This document shows positions 27,801 through 39,268 of a stretch of 60,000 bases of DNA, one piece after another. The stretch comes from Polytrichum commune (lineage: Eukaryota > Streptophyta > Polytrichopsida > Polytrichales > Polytrichaceae). The notes beneath the pieces were generated by a model. It saw only the letters and a list, made by a program, of their open reading frames with translations, had not been told where the DNA came from and did not search any database. The stretch's first letter is position 1. The number at the start of each line of letters is the position of its first letter. The DNA lies in the NCBI GenBank assembly GCA_950295325.1, contig OX485808.1:14388501-14448500 (forward strand), written 5' to 3'. Position numbers and translations under genes: made by a program.

Positions 27801-30256
27801 TGTATTATTCTTACACGAGGTCCTCGATAGTGGGACATAAAAACTTAGTATAGAAACTACTTAGGTCTCCTGTATCTCAAGCCAATGGTATCTATTTGAA
27901 TGCCATTAAAGCTCTTCTTGATACTTTTAGAATCTGAAGGTTTGAAGTGAGTCAAACGTTGGGTGTGTTGCAGCTACCTGTATGAGCTAGACGCACATTT
28001 AGATCGAATTTTGAGATCAGCAGCCTTGGCAAAAATAACGCCCCCGTTTGACCGAGCAACTTTAAGGAGCATTCTTGTGCAGACGGTGGTTGCATCTGGG
28101 TGCAGGCAAGGCTCGTTACGTTACTGGCTGTCGGCTGGGTTAGGAGGATTTGGACTTTCCTCAAATGAGTGCGACAAATCTACATTTTATGCAGTTGTGA
28201 TTGACAGCAAGTATAAGGGTCCAGAAGGGGTGAAGGTAATTTTTCTACCTGTCCTCATGTAAGTGGTGATTCTTGCATTCCTGCAGATATTTTGCTAAAG
28301 ATGAAGTGCCATCAAATAAAAAGCACAGTAGATTTATTCTTCAATTCAACTGGAGTTTGGTCGGGAGTTGGTTGTTTTGCACAGTACTGTCCATGTTCAG
28401 TAAGTTTTTGGTTCAGAGTCAGTGTGGAGGTTTGAACAGAAGAAATTTCTATAACGGGCCATTGAGGGCTAAACTCATTTTGGCATACCATCAGGTGCTA
28501 AAATGAGTTTGGCCCCCAATGAACTGATATAGAATGTTCTTCATTCAAACCTCCACAGACTCCAAGCTTGCATTAAAACTCACTGAACATGAAAAGTTTT
28601 GTGTGCAAAACAACCAACTCCTAATCAAAACTCAGTTGAATTGAAGGATACTCTAATTCATGGAAGGTGAGCGGGCCTAATTTGGTCACTTATCTTAATT
28701 GGACACCTATACTGGAGTGGTGTGTGGATAGGCGTGGATCTAAGGACAGACACCATAAAGGCATCACGTGTTTAAAAGAGATTGGAGTAAGTGCTCAAAA
28801 TTTACTAACTATTGTAGGTTCAATAGGTAGTACTGAAACATAATTTGGGGAACCTATTACTATATAATCGTTCAAGAAGAAAGAGAATCTTCAGTTTGAT
28901 AGTGGATAAGATATTCATACAAACTCCAAAAATTATAATGGAAATGGCTACTGCCTCAATTGGATTTGCTAATCATCATGTACTAATCGCGTGTTTCATC
29001 TCCAAGGAGAACAACTCATGGAGCTAAACTTGTCCGTTTTAGGCTCACCTACCTTGGACCATACAAGAACTTGAGATCAAGAGTTTTAATCCATGTTCAC
29101 CACATTTTTTTTGTTCTTGTTTTGGGTTGTTTAGGTCGTGACTTCAACAATTCCCATCAAGCCTCCAAAGTTTGCGACTGTGAAGAGCACCAACTACTTG
29201 CCCAATGTTCTCGCACAATTGGAGGCTGAAGAGGCCGGGGCGTTCACAAGCATTTGGTTGGACCAAGAAGGGTACGTAGCCGAGGGGCCTAATATGAATG
29301 TCGCTTTTTTGAGCAAAAATGGGGTCTTGACGATGCCTCCCTTTGACAACGTTTTGGCTGGATGCACTGCCCAGCGTGTTCTCGAGGTCGTGCCCAAATT
29401 GGTGGACGAAAATTTGCTCCCTGGCTTGGTTGGGGTGAAAATCCAAAGAATAACTGTCGAGGAAGCAAAAGAGGCGGTGGAAATGATGCTGATTGGAAGT
29501 GGTGTATTGGTGAAGCCTGTTGTTGAATGGGATGGTCAACCCATCGGAAATGGTACCTTAAATCTCCTTTTTTTCTTCAACTTAAATCCCAAGTGGATGG
29601 CATTTAATGTTGAGTCAGTGTCATTACATACCCTTACAGGGTTTAATATCCTTCCAGTTCTAATTCAACATTTAGCTCATGTTATAATAATTAAACTCAC
29701 GTTTCATCCTTAATCAATTACAGATTAATAAAAGACTAAAAATTGAAACTCTATGTGGTAGTTTAATGTGATAGTATCAATGTGAAATCAGTCTGGATAT
29801 ATGGATTTAGAGGTTTGTGTTGGTTTTGTTGTTTCCAAACCTGTCATTTTGATGGCATGAAAATGTAACCCACTTAATTATGTGTGGGTCAATACGAAGT
29901 CAGCACTCAATAAACTCCAATGAAACCCACTTCAACATGGATCAAGTTTATTCTGTTTTTGATGGGTTTCTTTGAGTGCTTCAAACTGGATATGTAACTC
30001 TAAAAATTTTGGATTAACTATCTCTCTTAATTCTTATTTTGTGGTTTATTGATTACCTTATTCTGTACATGTAAGCATTGATAATGATGTTTCTAAACTT
30101 GCAATTTAACTGCAATTTTAATCTCGCTTTTTTTTCTTCTTCTTTTTTCTTTTTTTCGCAGGGCAAGAAGGTCCAGTTACACTCGCAATTCGGGAGGCTG
30201 TACAAAAGGACATGGAGGATCCTGCAGCCGGGGTGCTTGTTTCTGTCCCCTTTTAG
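24840..30256 (+). CDS. DAT1: Plastid D-amino-acid transaminase / aminodeoxychorismate lyase-like (fold-type IV PLP enzyme)
   Basis: Seven exons: 24840-24936, 26137-26262, 26673-26737, 26845-27017, 27974-28235, 29135-29552, 30162-30256. Phases agree throughout (1,236 bases, 411 residues). Residues 1 to about 80 are Ser/Lys/Arg-rich with few acids (for example [13 protein letters not shown]), read as a chloroplast transit peptide. The mature part aligns with the class-IV aminotransferase family: [15 protein letters not shown] near the start; the likely Schiff-base lysine K258 in [10 protein letters not shown]; the cofactor-binding glutamate E291 in [10 protein letters not shown]; then MMLIGSG and the end AGVLVSVPF. 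The closest recalled homologue is Arabidopsis At5g57850, described both as ADC lyase (p-aminobenzoate for folate) and as D-amino-acid transaminase. Sequence alone does not decide which. The start is the first ATG of a clean exon ([10 protein letters not shown]); a second Met at codon 3 is possible. The first three exons are assigned by splice signals and frame only, so they are less certain than the last four. Confidence 0.88.
25280..26136 (+). repeat. Three degenerate tandem units in aminotransferase intron 1
   Basis: Units at about 25280-25594, 25595-25889 and 25890-26136 share the same order of motifs: GAGCCCTCAAGTATTAG-like start, ATATGAC..., GTGGATGTGTTTGAGTG, GGTTCACC.TAAGAAAC, and GAAATTACGAYGGG near the end. 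The anchor GGATGTG occurs at 25441, 25759 and 26021 (spacing 318 and 262). The third unit ends at the splice acceptor of exon 2. A G11 tract lies near 25582. Confidence 0.75.
28329..28657. mobile_element. Foldback MITE family A, copy 3 (aminotransferase intron)
   Basis: About 329 bp in the intron 28236-29134. It has the same palindromic design as the TRRAP-intron copies: GTTGGTTGTTTTGCAC / TGCAAAACAACCAACTCC outer arms, CATGTTCAGTAAGTTTTTGG, and an inner GGGCCATTGAGGG / CCCCCAATGAAC. The right end GTTGAATTGAAGGATACTCT mirrors the left TTCTTCAATTCAAC. It lies in sense or antisense equally, being a palindrome. Confidence 0.75.
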
Positions 30257-31032
30257 GATGGCTTTCATTTTGATTGGAGCACACTATTTTTGAGTGCTGC
30301 TTCCAAATAGGTGCAACTTTTTCTTCTTTTTTTTAAATTTCAAATCTTGGGGGAGTGGGGGGTGAGGGTTGGGTTTTAACAACCCCACCAGATGCAGAGA
30401 AAATAAGTCCCGTGTTGGGCATAGCTGCTGTCTCGGCTCTTCTCTCCAGAACCTTTCTAAGGTATTTGAAAGAAATAAGATGCATTCTACGCAACACCCT
30501 TGTGAAAACTTTCTTCTTAATTGAACGCTTGAGCAAAGTATTTGTAAATGGCTCTTCACGCCTGTATTTAACCATGTGGCCCACATATATCAGGCAAGTG
30601 AAATTGAACTGTGAGATCACTGTCTAGTGTATTTTTTGAGGAATCTAGACCTTCAGGAGCATCAATATGTGAATCATATATAATTTGTGGCTTGATGCCC
30701 ACCTAGCTGTGTTTATTTGTTTTAGTAAGGCATTGTAACCAGTGCTGTTCTGGTATCGTCTTTTATGATACCATTTGTGTCTCTATAGTGAGTATTTCAC
30801 ATTTTTTTGATACCAGCAGGGCATGGGCAATTGACGGTTATTTTGTTTTCAATACTATTAGGGTTTATTTATAATGCAGGAACCTTCATACCTAGGCAAA
30901 ATTGTCCTAGTATCAATATGGTTTGGAATAATATTGACCCAAATAATGACTCATATGTACAAAGATTCTCTCACCTTGACATATCCACCAAACATTAATA
31001 TTTGAGTTATATTACAAATTTTAATACCCATG

Positions 31033-31100
31033 GGTAGGTTCTTTGATACCACTATTGATGTAGATTATTATATCATGTATTTCACCTATATACTAGTCCA
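31033..31100 (+). repeat. Dispersed repeat family H, copy 1
   Basis: The segment reads GTAGGTTCTTTGATACCACT and continues through CACCTATATACTAGT. The same order of motifs recurs at 49087-49150 on this strand and in reverse at 36465-36530. It is probably a fragment of a larger interspersed element. No reading frame or terminal repeats were recognised. Confidence 0.6.
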
Positions 31101-32376
31101 ACTTATAATTATATCAACTTATAGTTATAGATGTATCTGCAAAGGGCGCTCCCAACTTGCACATGATTGTTTTCAAACTATTTGGAAGTGTTTTGTTTAT
31201 GTCATTCATATATATTATAGTTTGGTTTATTTCATCTTCCAAATTTGAAACAAATTGGCAAGTCTGATCCAAGAGACCACTTTTGATTATCTACTTCATA
31301 GCGATGACACAACTTGATAAATTTGTCATGCATGGTGATGAATTTATCCAACCTTGGACCATGTTTGCAATGATTGCTTGTACATCATCATAAATGTGAC
31401 CTGATAATGTTCAATGATTATGGAGATCATTTCGTCGGATCTAGCTATTGATACGGCCAAATTCCTATTCTGTAGCATTGAGAAATGGACTATATGATGA
31501 CTACAGAAAGTTAGATATAACTCGTAACCAACACCAATTCTAACCCGAATCAACACAAAACAAAGCAAACCGAATTGTTTCCAACTGCTTCCAATCAAGA
31601 AACAAACACAATACAACAATAAATATTATCGCTCACAATTGAAACCCTAACCAACATGGAACATTGAAATATTGTATGAGGCAATATGAAAGCGAGCAAG
31701 TCTAGACAATACAAGTATGCTTTAAAGATTGATGCAATGACAGGGCAGTAAAGTTAATAGCAATAGCATAAACACAACCAATGAAGAAAGTATCAAAATA
31801 TGTGAAGAAATACAGTATGTGTACAAACTTTGTCAATCTTATGGCATTCACAAGAATACATTTTCCAAAGGTTTCTGTATTTAAGTTTGTTCCCGTTGTC
31901 ACATTTCAGATCATTTCCTAAATACTTAGAAACTACAGACAAAGGAGCATAGGGTTTATCCTCTAAAGTATCAGGCAGTGGAACATTTATGTTCACTTAC
32001 AGTAGGCCCCTGCAAATTCTATGCTTATGTAGGAGGCAACTCGAGTGATGTAGACCGAAGTTAATTCTGAATAAACTTTGTGAATCTCAATAAACTCATT
32101 TGACTAAACTCTATGAGTATGAATAAACTTTTTGAATCTGAATAAAACTTGTGTATCAAAATTTGTGAACACAGAGGATGCGGAGATTTTCACACGGTTT
32201 CATATATTGTAAGGTGTAGCAGTAAGAAAACAAAACATTCTATCACTTTCTGTTGAGTTGCGCAAAAGAGGCCTTGAGGCAAATGACCATTATAAAACCT
32301 CATAAGAGAACCTGAGCATGCTCGAGAACATGATCAACACACTAGAGAACTAGAGAATTGTAGCACTGCTAGAGAA

Positions 32377-32782
32377 CTACACTAAATAGGTAGATTAGTG
32401 TTGGAAACACTAATAGTCGACGAAAACGCTAAATGTCAATTGTCTTCATAGTGTTAGAACACTAAATGTCAACTCTAACACTATTTGTACCAATTAGTAT
32501 CTTTGAATATTTACAAAAGCACATTTAGTGTTAGATGACATTTTTTGTAGATCTTCAAATGAAGAATTGGAGGTAGAATATGTGAGCCTCATAGAAAATG
32601 TAATATGCTAGGAATTTGATTTTACAAAATTTAAACTTAATGGAACTCAACTTTGACAATGCAAAATAAAGACAAAGGAAATTGTAACACTAATTGTACT
32701 TTCAAGTGACATTTAGTGTTTTGGGTAACTATTGGCTCTAACACTAATCTTCATCTAACACTAATCTACCTATTTAGTGTAG
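32377..32782. mobile_element. 406-bp MITE with perfect 26-bp terminal inverted repeats
   Basis: The arms 32377-32402 (CTACACTAAATAGGTAGATT...) and 32757-32782 are exact reverse complements over 26 bases. Subterminal ACACTAAATGTCA and TGACATTTAGTGT motifs recur several times inside, and the interior is AT-rich and non-coding. The flanks AGAGAA and AGAGTT are similar, but I could not define a clean target duplication, so the superfamily is open. Confidence 0.8.
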
Positions 32783-34009
32783 AGAGTTGTATGTGGGCAC
32801 ACAAATACGCTTCCAAAGCGATTCTACTGTCGGACCTAGTACGAAGACTCTCACCAATTACCGGATGTTGCGAAACAAGAAGGCAAAGAATGCAAACTGA
32901 GGAGGTGAGAAGTTGAGAGTATGAGAATTGCTTGGTTTGGAAGATTCATGAAATTGCTAGAGGTAAAGGTCCACTATCATGAAATTGAGGTGTGCCACAT
33001 GTCAAGTCGGTTTAGAAGAATCATAAACTAATTTAGAAGGTTCATGAAATTGGTAGAATACTCCAGTAATATGAGTTGGAAGGTTTGTGAAGTAGCTTGG
33101 AACATTCGTGAAATCAACTTTGCACTTTCATGAATTCATCTCACCAAAGGAGTAATTTCTTCTCTTTCACATTTATCGACATTGTCTAGTGTCACTACAC
33201 TCTAAAACTCCATAACACCAACCTCCTTAATGTCACTCCTTCTCTTATACCCCAAAACCCTCATGAACAAATGTTCTCAATTTAAATCTCACGCCTTATT
33301 GTCACGTTTTCCTCCCATATATCACAAGTTTTGACATTGAAATAAACCACCAAAAAATTCAAACCACACGCACGCGCACACACACACACACCATGTTGTC
33401 ATCGTCATTGTAATTATTGTGATTATTACATAATCGTGTTATTTCCACAATATCACATGCTGCACTAATTCTCTTTTATCACACATCCATGTTAGCACGC
33501 TACAAGACTCCTTAATATCACGTGCACTTTGGTCGCCACAAGCATGATATTACGGAGTTTAAGCTTACTGGAGTGTATGTCATTCCCCACTGTCAGGAAT
33601 GCAATGCATAATTGAAAAACTCGAGAAGTTGGAAGGGAAAGTCGTGTCCTTAATTAATTAAGTTAGCAGTGCCAAAGCACTCTGAGAGCCTCGAAGAATG
33701 CGTCTAGGGCAGGTCTGTGACTCGAGAACTGGGTTCACAGGGCTCTTTATACCGGTGGTACCCTAGTCCCCGATTGAGCATAAATTTGAAAGTCCAAGCA
33801 TGACACTGTCCAAGCCTTGCATCAAATTTCGGTACCTTGCCGGACCTGCAACTGGCATGCATTTAGTCTATCTATCTTACACCCCACTTTGACCCTCACA
33901 AACAACTTTTTTTTTCGAAAATTTTCTGATTGTAGGTTACCTAGTTAATTCACTTCTAAAGGCCCAAGCCCAAATCTTCCCCAATTCGTCTAAAAATGCC
34001 ATCTTGTTA

Positions 34010-34533
34010 GGGGCACTTTATATTAGGGCCCACTTGGACTTGAAGTGGGCCTTAACTTTAGCCCTACTTTACAAAGTGGGCCGTAGAGTGGGCCTTGCAA
34101 TATAAAGTCCATAGGCCCACTTGTAGGGCCCAATTTGGAAATTCTACTTTAAAGTGGGCCTTCCAAATGGGCCTAGGGACTTTATATTGTAAGGCCCAAT
34201 CCACGGCCCACTTGGGCTTACATGAATTATGCCCTTGCTTCAACTAAAGTCATAAAGTCATAAAGTCATAAATGACTATATGACGGAAGTTGGGTGAAGT
34301 GGGCCGAAGGTGCGAAGTGGGTCTCCATAAACCCTCGACCCAATTTTTTGGTATCGGCCCATTTCTTTCCCTCCAAAATGCTGCCATGTCACCCGCCACG
34401 TAAGCTTTAGGAGAAGTGGGCCGACTCTCAATATAAAGCCCTTGGGCCCATATTAGGGCTCATTTCGGCAATTTAAGCACTCTCATTGGTTGATGCCTAG
34501 GGTTTGGAAATGGGCCCTAATATAAAGTGCCCC
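34010..34533. mobile_element. Tourist-like (PIF/Harbinger) MITE, 524 bp, TTA target duplication
   Basis: Perfect 23-base terminal inverted repeats begin GGGGCACTTTATATTAGG at 34010 and end CCTAATATAAAGTGCCCC at 34533. Both sides carry TTA (34007-34009 and 34534-34536). A TTA duplication and a GGG... terminus are the signature of PIF/Harbinger elements. Further paired segments lie inside (GTGGGCCGTAGAGTGGGCC with GGCCCAATCCACGGCCCAC, and ATATAAAGTCC with GGACTTTATAT), so the whole element folds. It has no transposase. Confidence 0.9.
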
Positions 34534-35261
34534 TTAATTCAACAACTTACTAAAGAAAATTTGTACCTCTAAATGGTGGATCCGATCATATGGAGGGCAT
34601 GCTTGTATAGTTAGAATTGAGTCGTCTATGTAAACCTAATTCTGGAAGATATACTGTAAATTTGTACATTGGTATGGAGGTGGTTGTCCAGACTAAAGAG
34701 TCTTTCTCGACCTTTAGGGGTTAAACGTTGACATCAACCATGAAAACTGTATTGTCGAGGAGATTTGTTCAAATTTACAAGTATAACTTAGGGTGGCTTG
34801 ACATTAGGGTGTCGTGGTCCAAGATTGTTGGGGTCCAAGACATCCCTTCATGGATTTTCGGGTGGGTTTACAGTAGGGTCCAGACCAAGATGAAGAAAAA
34901 GGTCGGGCCCAAAACTTGGTTCCTCAAACTAGGAGTATTATCTTCTTGAGTGGGCCCCACCAATATTTTGGGTGGGGAAGTGATGCCACATTAGTGTCAC
35001 TTTGTTATTTTTCATATCTTGGACCCAAACCCTAAAGTAAATTTCTTGGACTCAAAGTTTTGCTCTTGGACCATGATGGTATCAACCCACCTTTACTTTT
35101 GGACCCAAACCGGAAGTTTGAGTCCTCAATTTGGTTGGAATGTTTTCTTGGATGATGCCACATTAAAAAATTATCACCACTCCAAATTTCCATGCCCTAA
35201 TCTTCGACCCCAACCGAAACTCCTTGGGTCCAAAACTTAGATGCTCTCGACCAATTAACTA

Positions 35262-35816
35262 CAGTAGCCTCCCGCCTAAGTACGCACCCATTTAAGTACG
35301 CATCCTGGTAAAGTACGCATTATTTTCCCGAAAAAATAGGGTTCAAATTTATTTAGTTCAACATGTCATGGATTGTCATTTGGCGCAAGTTTTAAAGATT
35401 CTTGAGTTTGGCTTTCAAGGTGACAGCCCGGACCTTACTTTGAAACGATTCAAACAACTTTCTAAGATCATCAAATGTTTCCTCAGCCTCTTCTCGAACT
35501 TCGGAGCAGAGTAACTGATCAGACATTAAGGCATATCACTCTAGGATTTGCTCCCGCTTGTCCCACACCTTTCTGATAGCTCCTTCACTAACATCGTACT
35601 CGCGCGCTATAGCCCTTTTACTGTGAGCATCTATCTTGCTTAGCTTTGCTATGATCTCACATCGGTGGGACTCATTGAGGCGATTCCCGTTCGGTTTCTT
35701 TGACATTGCAGCCGAATCAAGCGATTAGGAACCCTAAACCCTAAAGTGCACACCTACCGGCTAAGTACGCACAATCCTCTCAGGTTCAAGTTGCATACTT
35801 AGGCGGGAGGCTACTG
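35262..35816. mobile_element. Short pogo-like (Tc1/mariner) element, 555 bp, TA target duplication
   Basis: The termini CAGTAGCCTCCCGCCTAAGT at 35262 and the reverse complement ending at 35816 agree in 24 of 25 bases. TA flanks both ends (35260-35261 and 35817-35818). CAGT-type ends with a TA duplication are typical of pogo/Tigger elements. AAGTACGCA occurs at 35278, 35294, 35311 and 35763, with the variant AAGTATGCA in the right terminus; these may be transposase-binding sites. The interior carries an interrupted DNA-binding-domain frame on the minus strand and no catalytic domain. Confidence 0.88.
35392..35706 (-). pseudogene. Remnant of pogo-like transposase N-terminal helix-turn-helix
   Basis: Minus-strand frame from an ATG at 35706 gives MSKKPNGNRLNESHR, then IAKLSKIDAHSKRAIAREYD and VSEGAIRKVWDKREQIL, a pattern typical of the pogo/CENP-B-type helix-turn-helix (a conserved IA.EY.VS..AI..VW..R..IL spacing). 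After 56 codons an in-frame TGA (35536-35538) interrupts it. The same frame then stays open for 47 more codons (MSDQLLCSEVREEAEETFDD) to a TAA at 35392. No DDE/D catalytic region is present. Family assignment is inference from the motif and from the pogo-like ends of the surrounding element. Confidence 0.7.
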
Positions 35817-36464
35817 TATATACATACCCACAAGAAGTGCTTGCGTTCCGAATTCCTTCGGTCTTGAGCCCTAAGCGCAACCCGCCCTTCAAAAGCAAAA
35901 ACTTGAGTGCGGGAGTAAAATCGATTGCTTGCATTATATTTGCCCCCGTTAAAAAGGGGGGGGGGGCGAAACCGAAATTTGGTGGGCCACTCATGACTCG
36001 TGAGAGCTAATTACGAGCCACAAGTGTGGGGACACAGGCGGGCCATTACTCCAAGTGACGTAAAACCTGCTCACATGTTGCATTATGGGCCCCCCTTATA
36101 ATACTGGCATCACTTCACTCAGCTATAACTTAAGTTATAACGCTCCACACATTTGAGACATTCAAATAACAACACCCCTCTTTCCAGAAATTTCATTTCT
36201 GGACTCCTGTGCAGTGTCTGGGGAGATTTGTGTGCATACTCGGTCAAAATCCTTGTGTTTTTCAAGTCCAAATGGTTACATGTTGTGATCTTTTGGATTT
36301 TCTCTTATTAATTTGGAGCATATTCCATAGATTCCTCTACAATGATTGGTAGATTTCCTTATTTAAGTCTTTACCTTCACCCGGTTCTTTTTTCAAACTC
36401 AATTGTGTCAACTCAATTCCTATTGGGTATGGAGCCGCCCGCCCATTCCCAATATTACCAATGT

Positions 36465-36530
36465 CGACCTGGTATATAGGGGAATTGTATGGTGTTCAGG
36501 TTCAATATCAATAATGGTATCAAAGAATTT
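36465..36530 (-). repeat. Dispersed repeat family H, copy 2 (inverted)
   Basis: The reverse complement reads TTCTTTGATACCATTATTGA and then CCCCTATATACCAGG, matching the segment at 31033-31100. It sits about 400 bases before a family J copy, so both may belong to one larger element. Confidence 0.5.
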
Positions 36531-36912
36531 ACTTGACTGGTATCAAGTTTGTAATACAAAGCACATACGGATACTTGATTGTCTAGTGTTGTTTTTGGAT
36601 GGTTTTATGAGTATCTGCATCTTGCCTTGCACAATGCACAATGCACAATGAAGAATGTCATTATGTCATTACATAGTTTTTTAAATTTTTGTTTTAAAGT
36701 TGTTGTTGATTCACTATTAAGGTGTAGAGACCCAAAAGCAACCTTCGGTCAAAAGTAGAAATGACCTTAGACCTAGATGATGTTGATTAGAAGTATGTGC
36801 ACAATCAAGAACCTAAGGTTGAATTTGAGTTACACCTATACAAAACACTTTGAAAGTTCATTACTTATTTGTACACTATACAAATACTTTGTGCTAAGAT
36901 ATATTGAAATAT

Positions 36913-37035
36913 TTTCTAGCCTATTCATAGTACGTATGCGTTTATTTTTCTATAGGAATGTCTTGTATATAGGGGGTTTTATTTCACAGTCACCGACACA
37001 CGTGATTTACGTTTCCAATGAACAGTCCATGCCCC
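36913..37035 (+). repeat. Dispersed repeat family J, copy 1
   Basis: Shares TTTCTAGC, TAGTACGTATGCGTTT, TATAGGGGGTTTTATTTCAC, CGTGATTTACGTTTCCAATG and a following CAGTCC in the same order as 59844-59960 and the reverse complement of 39001-39124. About 120 bases long, non-coding. It may be the end of a retroelement. Confidence 0.65.
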
Positions 37036-39000
37036 GAGCCTTGCCAACAAAAAGATCACAACTTGCGTAGGAGTGAGGATAGTTCATCACCAAAGTGGCA
37101 AAATACTAATTTTGTTGCATGAAAACATTTTGGACAAAGCTTGTTAAAGCAATCTAGAGAATCTCTTCACTTGCTTACTAGATAGATATTGAAAACAAAA
37201 TTATGCAATCATGCCAAATTAAAATGATGGAGATGACATTACATGACATGGCACTTTTTTTGTTTATTTTTGTTAACTAGATATTTGATTAATGAGTGGA
37301 GGGTAGGAAATTTTTACTATATTAAACCCAAATTTTACCTTAGGGAAGTTAAGGATAAGATAAGGTTAAGATTGGTAGGGCAGACAAGGAGCACCTCCTT
37401 TGTGAGGTTATCCAAATCACATATTAAGGTAGAGCAATTTTAGTGGAATTGAATCTTGGAGATCCAATTTTTTGAGGTTATTAGACGTGTGGTCATCAAC
37501 TATGACCCCAAGGACTGTAGACTCACTATACCTATATAAGCTTGCGGTGGCAGGATACTAGTCAATATCAAGGCCCCCTTATGTCACCGTTTCGAATGTG
37601 TGTGTGTGTGTATTGTGTTATTGATTAGTGTCTACGGTATGAAAGTTCACGGCTCATTCACAACAATGCTTATTTACTCGACCCTTAACACTCTTAGTCA
37701 AGGGGATATATATATATAGATACATAGATAGATTTCATCCCGGGTACGCAACTTCTTTTTTACGAGGCCAAATTTTAATCCCTCATACTGTAATTTAAAA
37801 GCAAGAAAAAGTCATTGTTTCATTTTAGTTTAAGAAGCTCTTGTAGCCCTTGGAAAGTGGAGTCCAAGATTGAAGCTTTAAAAACTTTATGAGCATGTAT
37901 AGGAAGAGAATAATGTCCTTCAAGAATTACACCAAAGTATATGGAGATTTTATGTTTCTTTTTTCCTTTAGTGGAAATTCATAAATACTGAAGGAATTTT
38001 GTGGTAAAGACATGAAACCCCTTTTAAAGACCTTGTCTACCAATTAATGATTAGATAAAACACCTGGTGTGTGTTTATAAAAAGGGGTTTGATACTTTTT
38101 CTAAAAACTTAAAAATTCTTGGTGGCTTGCCTTTAGATGTTTGAGTAGAAATTCGAAAGAAAGAAATGTAACTTTGATACTAAATTGCGTGGCCAAAGTT
38201 TGAAGATGGCAACACTTGGCAGTTAGTTACAACATGCAATTTATCAATCAAGAGTACAACCTGGTAACTGTAAGGATAGTTGCTTGACTACTGAAGCAAT
38301 GAAGTTCAATTAAGATGCTGAATGATTTGTATGGAATTTTTCAAAATTCATACCATCTCATCAAATTGTAGTACAATAATTTAATCAACACTTTGAATGA
38401 ACAAATCGAATCCAAATAGTCATATTGAGCTCGCTTCATTAGACTCTGTCAGTTTATGTCAAAATTTATCATGCATGTATCACCTCATATGTATACATAC
38501 GGGGCTTTTTCTTTTTCTTTTTCATTTTTTGGAGACATTGAATGAAATATGTTTATTCTATTACCAAAAAAAACATGTAAGGCCACCAAGAGCTGGAAAA
38601 GAGAGTGGGGAGACTCAATTGGGTGCACATGGTGAAACATAAGAAGGCTAAAGCAACTTTGTAAGTATGATTAGCTTAGCCCATATCATGCGTTGTAGTA
38701 ATGCAAGTTCGACCTATGATATAAGAGGTTGTTACCTCCCGCTCCCAATATCATGTCGAAGTTGTTAGGATTTTTGTCAAAGATGTATGCACGTTTTTTG
38801 CTCACTTTAAGAAAATGTATTTAAGTAAATCTAGACATATTTTTCAAAATTAGGGCTTTTGGTTGCCTCAATCTTTTGGGCGGATCCATTAATATATTTC
38901 AAATATACCTGCATTTTATGGGAGATACATGAACCCACATTGTTTACCCAATAAATGTTATGATATTTAAAACATGATGCGAAAATCAATTTATATACTT

Positions 39001-39124
39001 GGGAGGTAGACTCTCTCATTGGAAACCTAAATGTCGTGCGTGGGTCACTATGAAGTAAAACCCCCTATATAGGAGTATATTGTAGAGAGAAACAAAAGTA
39101 TACGTACTAATGGTAGACTAGAAA
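39001..39124 (-). repeat. Dispersed repeat family J, copy 2 (inverted)
   Basis: The reverse complement reads TTTCTAGTCTACCATTAGTA and then TATAGGGGGTTTTACTTCAT, ending GACATTTAGGTTTCCAATGA. It is closer to the copy at 59844 than to that at 36913. The adjoining stretch 38830-38940 also resembles the reverse complement of about 48930-49030 (GGATCCGCC...GCAACCAAAA), suggesting a longer parent element. Confidence 0.65.
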
Positions 39125-39209
39125 AGTCCCAACTTGTGAGCCTCAAAGAAACCACTAAAAATATGGTTTATTGTCATGAAAGTTGGATCTTGCATGTAAA
39201 AATATTTGC

Positions 39210-39268
39210 GGGACTTGTGTCGAGAGTTGGGTGGAAGTTTTTTAGACCCAACTCTCAACACAAGTCCC
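39210..39268. repeat. Near-perfect 23-bp inverted repeat (hairpin, 13-nt loop)
   Basis: The arms 39210-39232 (GGGACTTGTGTCGAGAGTTG...) and 39246-39268 pair over 23 bases with one mismatch. The following 39310-39440 contains further ACTTGGGACC / GACTTAGGGCTTGG variants, so it may be the edge of a small MITE. A small-RNA precursor is possible but unsupported. Confidence 0.7.

Noticed and set aside
33590-33860. Possible LTR fragment (more complex, GC-moderate stretch with TATACCGG)
   Set aside because: No second copy, no TG...CA borders with a duplication, and no primer-binding site seen.
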